This document shows, piece after piece, positions 46,741 to 58,824 of a DNA stretch of 64,000 nucleotides. The position numbers and the translations under genes are program-made. The stretch is taken from NCBI RefSeq assembly GCF_020623625.1, contig NC_060203.1, forward strand, positions 1,550,001 to 1,614,000, in the 5' to 3' direction. The notes under the pieces were generated by a model, which made no database searches, had not been told where the DNA came from, and saw only the letters and a program-made list of their open reading frames with translations. Position 1 is the stretch's first letter; the number at the start of each line of letters is the position of its first letter. This DNA is from Saccharomycodes ludwigii. Its lineage: Eukaryota; Ascomycota; Saccharomycetes; Saccharomycodales; Saccharomycodaceae.

Positions 46741-49700
46741 TTAAAAATTATTTAACAACTCAGTAATTTTCTCTTGAAACGTTTTTTCCTTGTTAGATAT
46801 CAACAAAGATAACATCTTTTTGGTATACAATAATTCTTGCTCAGCTTTAAAATTATCTTTTAAGCCAGTAGATATTTCATGGGCTCTATTTATAATAGAT
46901 TTATCAATATGCGCCAATTTTGCTACATTTAAGCCATACGAATTATTTGCCAACCCTTTTTTCAGTCTATACAAAAAAACAACAGTAGGCCAATCCTCAC
47001 CATCTATTTTTTGTTCTATATACCCCATATGATAAACACCTACAAGTTTACCAGATCTATCATTACAACTGCTATCATGTGCTACAGTTTTATTATCAAT
47101 AAGTAAGGGATAATGTGTAATATACAAAACGATTGGACACTTATCTTCTAATTCCAAAAAAAATCTTAAAATCGCATAAGAAATAGACATGCCATCAATA
47201 GTACCAGTCCCCCTCCCAACTTCATCCAAAAGTAATAATGATCTCTCAGTAAAATTTTCTAATATTTGTAAAACATCAAGCATCTCTATTTGAAATGTCG
47301 AGTTCCCTCTTAATAAATCATCCTGTGCACCGATTCTGATAAAAATTGAATCAAATATAGATAATTCACAAAAATCGGCCGGAATATAGCATCCTATTTG
47401 AGCCATGATAATCAGTAAGGCCACTTGCCTTATATACGAAGATTTACCCCCCATGTTTGGACCAGTTATAATCATGATTTTTTCCGAATCACTGGATAAC
47501 TTAATATCGTTAGGCACATAATTGGTTATTCTTAGAGATTCAATTATAGGATTTCTACCATTTTTAATATTAATATACTGTTTTGAGTCTTTAATAAATT
47601 TCGGCCTAGTACTATTAGTCATTGAGGTTGAAGTTGCAGCTAACGACAACACACAATCATATGTGGCTAAATAATCAATTAACCTATAAAGTGAATCGTA
47701 TTCTTCTTCGTTTATTCTTGCCAAAAAGTCTTTATATTCTTTTTTATTTATTTGAATTAATAGCTCCTTTTTATATTTTAAAGTTTCCACCAACTTTCGA
47801 ACCTCTGGCGTTCTAAAACGGCTAATTGTTTTCGTGTTGCTTATTTTAACCCAATCAGGTGGTAGATTTTTTACTTGGGTGTTTCTTACCTCAATTAAAT
47901 AATCGATTTCATCCTTGAAGTTCAATGCAGGTCTTTTCAAGATTTTTCTTATTTTCAGAAGCTCTTCATGCAGGTCATTTTTCACATCCTCAATATCTCT
48001 CTGTCTACTTAAAATAGGTTCCGAATTGTCATAGTTATTCAAATTGAAAAACTGCGAAGTTTGGGTTTCTATGTTTTTATCCATCACCGCACCCGCATTA
48101 ATCATTGACAAAAATTGCGGTACTTTACTGTTATTTAAAATACTATCACATTGTGATAAGATCTCCACCAATAATGCTGATTTCTCACAAATCCTGCCCC
48201 CCTTTTTCGCATAGACTTGTTCTTCTAAGTAATTAGAGTGTAACCTAAATAAATCAACCAATTTTACAATATTTTTAAGAAAAAAATAGACTTCCTTTCT
48301 GCTAGTATTCCCATAATTAATTCTGTTCAATATCCTCAACAAATCCCCGGATTCTTTAATCGTCTTGTTTAGAGATTCATAAAAAATATTAGAAACTTCA
48401 TCCTTAATACAATCTATTGCATCTAATCTACAGTTTATATCGGTGATATTTGTTAGCGGCTTTGCAATCCAGCCTTTCAACTTCCTAAACCCATATGGTG
48501 TTCTCGTATGATCCATAACCCATAATAAGGTGCCTTTTTCAATATCTGGATTTGTGGAATTTTCAAAAATATCCAAACCTTGTAAAACATTTCCTGGTAA
48601 TATCATGTAATTTTGATGTTCTTTAAATTCCTTATAATTGTTAAATAACTTTAAAATTTTCTGTAAATTAAAGGTTTCTAAATAGGTGTACAGAATTTGA
48701 AACGTTTCACGATAATTTTTGTTTTCCTCAAATAATAATGTTGTTTTATCTTTACTAATATCCCTTTTGGCAGAAAGGTTCAATAAAAGCTCTTCTATGG
48801 AATGTTCAGATTCAGAGTTAATCTTGACTTTATAAAATTTGGTATCGTTATTCATTATTTTCAGTATCCAGTTCTTAATACCCTCCGACATTGTTTCCTT
48901 CTCTTCATTGAGAATTATTTCAACGGGATGCAAATGCTTTAATCTTGTTTCCAAATAATTGTGCAATGGATCGTCTTCAAACTCATCATACACAATCATC
49001 CCGCTGGTCAATTCTATTGAAATCATGTTAATTAGTGATGGCTTCCCGGTATTGTTTATTATGTTAAGAGCCCAAATAGTATTTTCATACTTGGATCTAG
49101 CACTATCATTCTTATTGTAGTAGGTCGTATCTCCGTTGATAAAGTATGTAGCCTTTGTGATTACACTGGTTAATTTCCTTTCAAAAACTTGGCTGGAACT
49201 CGTACCACCAGTAGTCCCCTCGGTTTTTCTAATCGCACTTGATTCCACCTGTTCTACAATACCAATTTTCAAGTTATAATGTATAAGTTTTTGCAAATGA
49301 ATATGTAATCTATTGTCTGGAATACTACAATATGCAAATTTTTTATGTAATTTATCTTGCGGGTTGGAATCATCAAGTGTCAACTTTCCTGGAACTAGCA
49401 TATTGTGTAATAATTGAGAAACTAAAACAGCATCTTGTGCGAAAAACTTGTATTTGTATCCAACTTGAACGGCTAATATTTTATCCATATGTTGCAATTT
49501 CAACTCTTTAAATTGTTTGTCAAAGGGTGTTAGTTCTGAAGTGGACTTTTTACCATTTTTAACTAGTTTCTTAGTGCTATCCGATTTTGAAGAAGGAGTA
49601 TCGGTAATATCATTAGATTCTATCCCCGGTGAGACTGATTTAGCTAGTTTTCTCCTTTTTCTAACAGGCGTTTCTTTTTCGTTGCATTCTTTTAAGATTG

Positions 49701-50001
49701 TTTTGGTATTAGGTTCCTTTTCCGAATATTTAAAGGAACTAAAATTTGTTTTTTTAATAGTACCTGTATCTTCCTTATTTTTCTGAATTCTTTGTGTACT
49801 GATATTTGAAATTATAGGACCAAGTTCATCACTACTGTTATCATCATGAATAACAACAGATATCTTACCGTCGTTGTTATTTTTATTATTTGTATTTTGT
49901 ATTTGGGATCCTTGGTTGTTACTAGTACTTCTAAAAAACTTACTAATTAATGGCTGCTTAGTAGTAGACGTAATTTTCCCAGCGTTTTTTGAATTATTCA
50001 T
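46741..50001 (-). CDS. MSH3: DNA mismatch repair protein Msh3
   Basis: 1086 residues from the first ATG (50001); the frame is open 26 codons upstream without a Met. A PCNA-binding box QPLISKFF (16-23) is near the N-terminus, as in Msh3 and Msh6. A basic Ser/Thr-rich linker precedes the MutS domains: mismatch-binding (about 160-290, FFAQDAVLVSQLL), connector, lever and clamp, then the ATPase with TGPNMGGKSSYIRQ (about 840-853, Walker A), DEVGRGTGTIDG (Walker B and signature) and a His-containing YITHYP. Known role: with Msh2 it forms MutS-beta, repairing insertion/deletion loops, which is relevant in a genome this rich in repeats. S. cerevisiae Msh3 has 1018 residues. Order and strand match YCR092C. 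Confidence 0.96.
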   Translation of the reverse strand: MNNSKNAGKITSTTKQPLISKFFRSTSNNQGSQIQNTNNKNNNDGKISVVIHDDNSSDELGPIISNISTQRIQKNKEDTGTIKKTNFSSFKYSEKEPNTKTILKECNEKETPVRKRRKLAKSVSPGIESNDITDTPSSKSDSTKKLVKNGKKSTSELTPFDKQFKELKLQHMDKILAVQVGYKYKFFAQDAVLVSQLLHNMLVPGKLTLDDSNPQDKLHKKFAYCSIPDNRLHIHLQKLIHYNLKIGIVEQVESSAIRKTEGTTGGTSSSQVFERKLTSVITKATYFINGDTTYYNKNDSARSKYENTIWALNIINNTGKPSLINMISIELTSGMIVYDEFEDDPLHNYLETRLKHLHPVEIILNEEKETMSEGIKNWILKIMNNDTKFYKVKINSESEHSIEELLLNLSAKRDISKDKTTLLFEENKNYRETFQILYTYLETFNLQKILKLFNNYKEFKEHQNYMILPGNVLQGLDIFENSTNPDIEKGTLLWVMDHTRTPYGFRKLKGWIAKPLTNITDINCRLDAIDCIKDEVSNIFYESLNKTIKESGDLLRILNRINYGNTSRKEVYFFLKNIVKLVDLFRLHSNYLEEQVYAKKGGRICEKSALLVEILSQCDSILNNSKVPQFLSMINAGAVMDKNIETQTSQFFNLNNYDNSEPILSRQRDIEDVKNDLHEELLKIRKILKRPALNFKDEIDYLIEVRNTQVKNLPPDWVKISNTKTISRFRTPEVRKLVETLKYKKELLIQINKKEYKDFLARINEEEYDSLYRLIDYLATYDCVLSLAATSTSMTNSTRPKFIKDSKQYINIKNGRNPIIESLRITNYVPNDIKLSSDSEKIMIITGPNMGGKSSYIRQVALLIIMAQIGCYIPADFCELSIFDSIFIRIGAQDDLLRGNSTFQIEMLDVLQILENFTERSLLLLDEVGRGTGTIDGMSISYAILRFFLELEDKCPIVLYITHYPLLIDNKTVAHDSSCNDRSGKLVGVYHMGYIEQKIDGEDWPTVVFLYRLKKGLANNSYGLNVAKLAHIDKSIINRAHEISTGLKDNFKAEQELLYTKKMLSLLISNKEKTFQEKITELLNNF

Positions 50002-50577
50002 ATTTTTTTTTTTTAATTTTGCTTTTTTATTTTTTGTTAGAGAATTATTAAACCTAATGATGTAAAGAATACACAACAATTGATAAACTCGGTTCTCCTT
50101 GACCTTTAACGAAATGTATTAAACGGCAGTTAATTTTTTTTTTTATTTTATTTTTTCTCATATCTTATTTGGTATAACTTGATTTATACATTTTACATTA
50201 TGTTTTTTCTTTTTTTTTTTTCTTATTTTTTTAAATCCGTTTGGAAAATCGACCGGGTATTAACAAGTTTATATTCGTATCTTAGGACATCGTATAAAGT
50301 GATTAATAAAAAATTTTGAAAAATTAAAAGAAAAAATTTTTTTTTTGCCACATTTCCCATAAATTTTCAATTGTTTGTAATACCACTCACAACATGTAAA
50401 TAATTACAAACATTATATTAAATTTTATATCACCGTCTACTTATTTGCCTACATATAAAAAACCATTCATTCACCTACTATCATATTGTCCAAGTAATCA
50501 AGAAGTATCACCTGTTTATATAATTATACCAATAGTACAAAAAAGAAAAAAAAAAAAAAGAAAAACAATATATTTTT
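50002..50577. other. Divergent promoter, MSH3 / NOT1
   Basis: No gene in 576 bases. It has T-rich tracts near MSH3 and the patch ATCGACCGGGTATTAAC (50247-50263), whose minus strand reads AATACCCG, one base from the Reb1 site TTACCCG. A-rich DNA precedes the NOT1 start. Confidence 0.55.
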
Positions 50578-53500
50578 ATGCTTAGTTCACAAAATAACAA
50601 AGAACAAGCTGCACATATCGTTTTATCACAAATAAGTTTATTAATTATCACATCAACAGAAAAAAACTTTTCAACTACTTACAAAAAAGTTTGCTACATA
50701 TTAAACAATTCATCAACATTTGTTAATTTAAGTTTTTGGAAAAAATATTTACCTCTTTGCTCGAATAATACGGTCACTTTTAATAAGTTACTACAAAAAA
50801 TATTAACCAAGACTTTACAAAATCCTTTATTATTCAGTTTTTTCCAAAGTTTACTCTTTACAAAGAAAGGAGAAGATATCACAGAAGCAGCATCGGATTC
50901 TGCCATTTTCACTTTAGTTTCTACAATTAAAACATACTTTCCACAAAGTTATAACAAATTAACAACATCACATACTAATCATAAAACACATAATATGAAC
51001 ACTACTAACTCACAACTATTAGAAAAGTTTCTAGCCAAGGAAAATACCTCCACTGCATCTTTCCCACAATTTTTGAATGAATTTTTGGGATCTTTTCAAG
51101 GAGAAGCCCTAAACGATTTAGTTGCATTATTATTAGCAGAACTATTATCACCTGGTTCCCAAAATTTTTCGTCAACGATTTCTCAATGGTTGACTCCAGT
51201 TTCCAACGAACAAGCAACAACTATGGGTTTAACCATAAACAAAGCCTTTATTTTACTGGGAATAGACAATATCGATTGGATGAGAGTCTTCAATTTAATG
51301 TCCACCAAGTATTACCTAAATAAATCTGTATCTCCAACTGCGGCTTCGTTAAGTTCTTTATTTGCTTCTTTAAATAACGGAGATTTAATTAACAAGTTTT
51401 TCAAATGTGAGTGGTCTACTCAATTAAAACTTAATATTTCTTTGTTATTGCATAGCTGGCCCAAACAGCAAAGTTGCATTGATTTGTTAACCATAGATGG
51501 TATAAATTTGGTATCTCCAGGTAATGCATTCATCAATACTAAAAAATCGTTACTATTTTTATTGCCTGTTGCCTCTTTGGATTTAGAACTATTTTTGTTA
51601 AGAGAAGAATTGGCTGGTAGTGTCGTTATAAATCTATTCCATGAGTGTTTTATCGAGGATTTCAATTTGGCCCCAGAATATTTACTTTTAGCACTAACCA
51701 AAAATATAAAATATTTTAAATTGCTTATTGAAAATCAGTCTTTACTCGATGATTTGTTAATTGCATTGACTATTCAATCTTTTAATTTTAATTTTGATGT
51801 TTTCTCCTACGTAGTTAAAAATAATATTTCTAAACCGGTTTTAACTCATATTATAGCCCAATTATCTAGTAGGGAAACTACGGATATTAAAAAGCTAGTT
51901 CGATTTTTGCTTTCTTCGGCAGAAAATGGAGAAGAGGGGAAAGCTCATGATGCAAAGTTTTTCACCAGGTTATTAGAAACATCTCTACCATTAGAATATG
52001 CTTTAAGATTATGTCCTAGCGCTCTTAAATGTGGTTGGAATGGATTTAATGAGTTTTTAGAGAAAAAATTGAATATTGATTCTGCTTCCAGTATTTCTGG
52101 CTTGTTTGAAAATTTATCTTTTCAAGTTTCCATGGATATCAATGCACCATTTAGAGAAGATAAGTTGTTTGATTTGAAATCCTTGTATTTTATTTTAAAT
52201 CTTTTAAATGAAACACCGCTTTCTGCTCAACAAAGAGCTACCTTTGAGGATATCAAATTTTCCTTGGTTATTACTTTCCCAAGACTAATCAATTATGGTT
52301 ACGGTAAGGATAACGTTATTTTGGCTGGTGGTGAAAGTGTAGTTCCAATTTCAAAAGATGTTGAAAAGGAAATGCAAAATTACTTACAGAAAATGTACAA
52401 AAATGAAGTTTCCATCAAGCAATTAATTGATATTATGAGGGACCTGAAAGAAAGCGAGAATCCTAGAGACCAAGAGTTATTTTCTTCTATTATTCATGCA
52501 GTTATATCTGAATCCACATTTTATAAGGATTATCCGTTAGAAGCCTTGGCAACTACAAGTGTGTTAATGGGCTCCATGGTTTTGTTCCAGTTGGTTCGTG
52601 GATTTGTTTTAGATGTGGTTTTACAATTGATTTTAACGTTTGCCAGAGAAAATGTAAATTCCAAGATGTTTAAATTTGCTGTTCAAGCTTTGTACGCTTT
52701 TAAGATCCGATTATTGGAATTTCCCGGTTTTTGCAAAAAATTGGTTGATATGGCACCAGCATTACAAATGCATCCGCAACTATACGAACAGCTTTTGCAA
52801 TCTGTTCAACAAGCTAGTTCGAATTCCTTGAAAACTGCAGAAAAACCATCACCTAGTGCAGAGGTTGTTAATGTCAAATTTTTTAATGTAACTGAACCTA
52901 TTACTCAGATTGTACAGGAAAATCCGCCAAAAGATGTAGCTGAAAAAGTTCTTTTTGTTATAAATAATTTATCCGAAGACAATTTTGAGTCTAAGATTGG
53001 CACTTTAAGGAACATACTAGAACCAAAATACTTTTCTTGGTTTTCATTGTCCTTGGTTTCTCAGCGTGCAAAAACTGAGCCTAACTATCATGAGTTATAT
53101 TCCAGAATTATTTTCTCTTTAAATCATATTTTATTGTATGAATATACGTTACAGACCACTTTTAAGCAGGTTTCCCATTTATTATCAATTAGGGACATTC
53201 AATCTACCGAGAAAAACCATATAAAAAACTTGGGTTTATGGTTGGGCTGTATCACTTTATCCAAGAACAGACCCATAATGTATAAGAATATTGCTTTTAG
53301 AGAGTTGCTACTTAATGCTTATAAAACAAAAAGATTGGATGTTATTGTTCCCTTTGTTTGTAAGGTATTACAGCAAGCTGCAAAGCCTGCTTGTTTATTT
53401 AATGTTCCAAATGCTTGGACGATTGGTATTTTATCTGTATTAGTTGAACTAAATGAAAAATCTAATTGGAAGTTAAGCTTAACTTTCGAGGTAGAGGTTT

Positions 53501-53752
53501 TATTAAAGGCTTTTAAATTAAAAGTTTCTGATATTAAACCTTCCAACTATTTGGATACTGAAAATTCTGATGATATTTTAGCTGGTTTAGTTACTGGACA
53601 TGAAATTCCACCAAAATTTTCACAAATGGAACAAGCTTCTCAGTTATTTTTAATGCAACAATATCAGCAACAGTATTTAGTATTGCATCAAAGACAAATA
53701 CAACAGCAGCAGCAGCAGCAACAGCAACAACAGCAACAACAACAGCAACAGC

Positions 53753-53817
<65 letters not shown>

Positions 53818-56800
53818 AGACTTATGAATAACAATGTAAATATTATTGGTGACAGAATGAGAAACCTAAATATTGAGCAAAAACCACAAATTATTCCCTC
53901 GAACGAAACACCGTTTGGAAACTTGATTGGTAATACCACTTTCGTCACTCATCCTGAGTTGAAACAATTTTTCCAAATGGCTATCGCTAAATCTGTCCGT
54001 GAGATTTTGGTACAGGTGGTTGAAAAAAGTTCTGGGATTGCAGTTATTACCACAACTTCTATTATTTTGAAGGATTTCGGTACAGAAGTTGATGAATTAA
54101 AACTAAAAACTGCTGCTTTTTCTATGGTTAGACAATTGGCTAAGCAATTATCCTATGTTACATCTGTTGATATTTTAAGGGATACTATACGTGCTACAAC
54201 ACAGACTTTGGCTGCCAATTGGATGAATCTACGCGGAGCTCAAGAAGAGTTAAATATGGCTATAAATGATAACATTGGGTTGGCTCTGTCACTAATTGAG
54301 AAAGCTTCTATGGATAAGGCAACACAGGATATTGGTGAAAGGTTGATGCAAGCAATTGCTATTCGTCGCTATCATAAGGAAAAACGTGCTGGTCAGCCCT
54401 TTGTTTCACCAAATTTTAATAATATCTCGGAATTATTACCTGAGCCATTAGGCTTGAAAAGCACTGGTATTACTCCTCAGCAAATGAGGATATATGAAGA
54501 ATTCGGTAGGATGAATGGTGGCGGTTCCCTGATACAAAATTCCAATTCCAATGTACAAACACAGCAGCAGTACCCTGAAAATATGTCCAATGTTGCTGAA
54601 CAGCATAATTTGACTGTTGATCAACAACATCAAAAAAATATATTGATGCAACAATTGAAACAGCAACAACAACAACAACAACAGCATGCTGCTGCTGCTC
54701 AACCTGTGCCCCAACAGCAACAGATACAAAATAGCAATGCTATGAGAACACCCACACAACAAGCCAATGCAACTATAATTAATCCTGTGATTAATGAAAT
54801 TGATACTCAATTAAGGGTATGCGCTCAATTAATCGAAGCATTGACTAACTTTTGTACAGAGAACAGTAGCTGCAAATTTGATGACTTGCCAGCGGAGAAG
54901 AATTTGGCTCAAGATATTATATTAAAAATTCTAGCTATTTTGGTTAGATCCAAGCAGAGGGATTCTTTGGCTTTAAGTTTGTCTCAAGGTACCGTTAGTC
55001 GCTTATTCCAACTTTCAGAGCATCCATTAGCTATTGAATCCTTTACTAGATTGTTGGAAAAAATGTGTTTATTTTCAGTGGTGGCTAGAAAGGACGTGAC
55101 GTGGTGGTTGGTTTATGCAATTGACCCAAGAAAATTCAGCGTACCTTGCATTAAAGCATTGGTCGATGCAAAATTAATTCAAACATCTGAATTGGATACA
55201 CTACTCTCGTGTTTATTAACTGCTCCTTTGGAAGGATCTGTTAAGTTCGCGATTGAGTTAATCGATGCCTTTGTTTTGTCTGAAAATTCCACGCTAGTTA
55301 GAATGGATTTTATTAAAAGCTTGATTTTGTTACAAAATGTTAAAGAAGCTTCGGAATTTTTGAAGAAAATAGAAGACTCGACCATTTCCTTGGTTCCAGC
55401 CAAAACGGAAGTGAGCCGGACTGAATTGTTATGTTTGGTTTTTACTGAATGGATCACCTTGGTGCAAAAAATTGAGGTTGATCATTATATTGTTAAAGCC
55501 TTTATTAAACAATTAGTCGATACACATGTAATTGACACACACGAAAAATTTGTTGAATTTTTTGAGGCTTCTATTTCCTTGTCGGTTGATGCCTTTAAAG
55601 AAAGTGATCCAACAAGCGATGTTTTTGTTTCTATAGATGCGTTGGCCAAATTCTTTGTTCAATTATTAATTTATTTGGATTTTACCGAAGAGAGTAGAAA
55701 AGACTTTTCTTCTTTGGTTTTAACTACTTTTGTGTTGAATATGACTAATGATCATAAAGAAAATGGGAAAGATTTCAACGAACGACCATATTTCAGATTT
55801 TTATCCATTTTGCTGTGTGAATGGGAAAAATTAAGTTGTCACAATTTTATCAGGGTAAAGGATCAAACTTGCAGATGTGAATTGATTGAGTTTGACAAGG
55901 ACTTTTATTCCATCTTTGCCAGCTTCATGCGTGTATATCAGCCATTAGCATTCCCTTGTTTCGCTTTTGCTTGGGTTACGTTATTATCTCATAGGATGGT
56001 GTTACCTGTCTTGTTGAGAATGAAGGAAGAAGGTGGCTGGGAGAAGTTGAATTTGTTATTTATTGACTTGTTTAGATTTATAGATTCATACTCCCGAGTT
56101 GGAGATGTTCCTGATTCCATTTCTGTTTTGTATAAGGGTTTGTTAAGGGTATTTTTAGGTGTTGCTAATGATGTTCCGGAATATTTTGTTGAAAACCATT
56201 ATACTTTACTTAATAATTTACCCGCTTCTTATTTACAATTGAAGAACATTATTTTGAGTGCGTTCCCCAAGAAATTACAATTTCCAAACCCCTATAGCGC
56301 GGATATTGATATGGATGTGTTAGAAATATGCAAAAAAGTACCACAGGTTGCTTACGATCCCGTTCAAGATTTGGGTACGTTGAAAAAACCTGTTGATAGT
56401 TATTTGCGTATTCCATCTTCTTCGTTGATGAGAACCATTAATAGCAATGTTAATGCACTTAAGGATTTGAAAAAAGAACATGGTGTTGGTTTTGATGAAA
56501 TCGCTGTAAACGTGAAATTGATCAATGCTATTGTTTTGCATATTGGTATTGAAGCTGCCACTGAAGCGTTGAATACCACTAAAAACGCTATTTTCAATAA
56601 GAATTCTTCTTATTTTACGTTATTATTGGGTTTAATTTCCAATGGGAGCCCTTCTGCTAAATATCATATAATTGAGGCTATAGTTTGTCAGTTAAGGTAT
56701 CCAAACGCTCAGACCCATTTTTTCAATTTTGTGATTTGCACCATGTTTTTCACGGATTCATTGTGGGATGGCAATGGAGCAGAGGTACAAGAGTTGATTC

Positions 56801-57066
56801 TAAGATGCTTATTGGAAAAGTTGTTTGTTTTTAAACCACACCCATGGGGTGTAGTTGTTACATTCACAGATCTTTTGAAAAACAAGGATACCATGGAGTT
56901 ACCCTTCATTAAGCAATCAAGTGAGATCCAAAGTGTTTTCAAAAGTTTAAGTAAGTTTATCTCCATGGCAAAAGTTGAAGTCGAAAAGTTGGACACCAAG
57001 AGTATTGTCAACAAAGATGGTGGTAACAACAGTAAAGAAACTGGAGCACAAGCTGTTTTGGCTTGA
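50578..57066 (+). CDS. CDC39: CCR4-NOT scaffold Not1 (Cdc39)
   Basis: The largest gene here: 2162 residues (S. cerevisiae 2108). Helical N-terminal HEAT-like regions lead to the Caf1-binding MIF4G region (about 760-1010), then a pure 39-residue Gln tract (1042-1080), the DUF3819/CAF40-binding helical block (about 1100-1290, FQMAIAKSVREILVQVVEKS), a second shorter Gln tract (about 1360-1370) and the conserved C-terminal Not1 domain (about 1650-2140) that docks Not2-Not5. Known role: scaffold of the CCR4-NOT deadenylase, working with Pat1-Dhh1 in mRNA decay. Order and strand match YCR093W. Confidence 0.97.
53701..53817 (+). repeat. CAG/CAA tract encoding Gln39 in NOT1
   Basis: 117 bases. The first 18 codons mix CAG and CAA; the last 21 or so are almost pure CAA, a pattern of recent slippage at the 3' end. 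Confidence 0.9.
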
Positions 57067-57504
57067 TATTATATGTATTATGAGTAAGCTGAATTTTAAT
57101 ATGTGTATGTATATATATATATATTTCTTTAAATCAAAATGCATTAAAAAGAGAATACTATTAGATGGTGTTTTTGTGAATTGAAGAGAAAAGTGCTTTT
57201 TGTTACATTTTGTGGGTTGGACAGTGTACAGAAAACAGTGCAGATAGCACTTTATTGGTTACCCGGTTAGTTTTTTCTATTTTTTTTTTTGGCGGGGCAT
57301 GGACAAAATTTGAGGTTATTATGAGCTTTCTACAGCCTTGATCTTTGTTCGACTTACTGTTAATTTATATCTTTTGTAATTCATCTTTGTCATATAGTAT
57401 ATATTACTATAAAAAACTATTAAAGTGGTATTTATTCTCTTCCTTTTTTCTTATCAAGCTGAAGGAAAGATAGAAAAAAAAAAAAAAAAAATAAATAAAA
57501 TAAA
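57067..57504. other. NOT1 3' flank / CDC50 promoter
   Basis: No gene in 438 bases. UA-rich 3' elements (57104-57124), a Reb1-type site (57259-57266) and an A-tract before CDC50 are seen. Confidence 0.55.
57259..57266 (+). promoter_or_regulatory. Reb1-type site TTACCCGG
   Basis: TTACCCGG matches the Reb1 consensus. It sits between the 3' end of NOT1 and CDC50, 239 bp upstream of CDC50, where Reb1 could act as a promoter organiser or as a roadblock to read-through. Confidence 0.5.
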
Positions 57505-58743
57505 ATGAAGTTTAATATACTGAAATTGTTTTTAGAAAGCAATGAAAGAATAGATGAAAATGGAAATAAAATCAGAACAAACAGACCACCTAATACAGCA
57601 TTTAGGCAACAAAGGTTAAAATCATGGCAACCTATTCTATCACCCCAATCCATGATACCATTTTTAGCCATAATTGCCATGATTTTTGCCCCCATTGGCG
57701 TAGCATTCTTAGTTAGTGCATTAAATGTTCAAAATTTTGTTATAGATTATAGTCATTGTGATACTTTGGCTAGTACAGATGATTTCCAAGTGATTTCCTC
57801 AAAATTATACCATTATAATTTCAAACAAAAAAATGTTATACAACCAAGTTGGAAGCTTCAAAGTACAGATGATAATTCAAAGACATGTCAAATAAAATTT
57901 TCGGTACCAAATAACATAAAGTCACCCTTATATGTATACTACCAATTGACTAATTTTTATCAAAACCATCGTAAGTATGTTCAATCTTATGATGCAGATC
58001 AATTAAAAGGTGTGGCTGTATCTCTTGATGAGTTGGATGATAATTGCAAGCCGTTGAAAAGTGCAAGCGATACAGAAGATAAGGGTGATGAAAAAATCAT
58101 ATATCCATGTGGGTTAATCGCTAATTCCTTGTTTAATGATACATTTAGTACAGTTTTTGAAAATGTAGATGACGATGGTAATAATAATAGCACAAAAAAT
58201 TATAACTTGACAAATAAAAATATTGCATGGAAAAGTGACCAGAAATTATTCAAAAAAACACAGTATAATGCCTCTCAAATAATTCCTCCACCAAATTGGG
58301 CAGTCAAATATCCAGATGGTTATGTAGAAGGTAATATTCCAGATATTTCGACTTGGGAAGAGTTCCAAGTATGGATGAGGACTGCAGGATTACCTACATT
58401 TTACAAATTGGTTATGAAAAATGAAAAGGACACATTGCACAAGGGTGTTTACACAATAGATATAGGCTTAAATTATCCAGTGGAGATATTTGGAGGTAAG
58501 AAATCATTGGTGATTACCACTAACAGTATTATTGGGGGTAGAAATTTGAGTTTAGGAATTGTATACATTATTGTCGCTGGGGTGTGCATTATTTTTGGAA
58601 TAATATTTTTGTTGAAGGTTATAATAAAACCTAGAAAGTTAGGGGATCATTCATACTTGAATTTTGATGATGGGTTAGAAAACAGTTCCGAACAGGCAGA
58701 TAAGTTAAATCAGCAATTGACACCATTGAGGGAAATTATGTAG
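57505..58743 (+). CDS. CDC50: P4-ATPase (flippase) subunit Cdc50
   Basis: A 412-residue protein (S. cerevisiae 391) with two membrane segments, FLAIIAMIFAPIGVAFLVSA (about 53-72) and LGIVYIIVAGVCIIFGIIFL (about 351-370), enclosing a large lumenal domain with Asn-glycosylation sites and paired Cys. RPPNTAFRQQRLKSWQPIL before the first helix and ISTWEEFQVWMRTAGLPTFYK near the second are CDC50/LEM3 hallmarks. Known role: the chaperone subunit of the Drs2 phosphatidylserine flippase at the trans-Golgi. It is the single copy of the CDC50 (YCR094W) and YNR048W pair. It ends the S. cerevisiae-like gene order. Confidence 0.94.
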   Translation: MKFNILKLFLESNERIDENGNKIRTNRPPNTAFRQQRLKSWQPILSPQSMIPFLAIIAMIFAPIGVAFLVSALNVQNFVIDYSHCDTLASTDDFQVISSKLYHYNFKQKNVIQPSWKLQSTDDNSKTCQIKFSVPNNIKSPLYVYYQLTNFYQNHRKYVQSYDADQLKGVAVSLDELDDNCKPLKSASDTEDKGDEKIIYPCGLIANSLFNDTFSTVFENVDDDGNNNSTKNYNLTNKNIAWKSDQKLFKKTQYNASQIIPPPNWAVKYPDGYVEGNIPDISTWEEFQVWMRTAGLPTFYKLVMKNEKDTLHKGVYTIDIGLNYPVEIFGGKKSLVITTNSIIGGRNLSLGIVYIIVAGVCIIFGIIFLLKVIIKPRKLGDHSYLNFDDGLENSSEQADKLNQQLTPLREIM

Positions 58744-58791
58744 GATGTTTTCGATTTGTTTTTGTATATAAGATTTTTTTTTTTAATTCTC

Positions 58792-58824
<33 letters not shown>

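Noticed and set aside
53688-53948. Antisense frame with a poly-Cys stretch
   Set aside because: It is the reverse of the CAA/CAG glutamine tract of NOT1.
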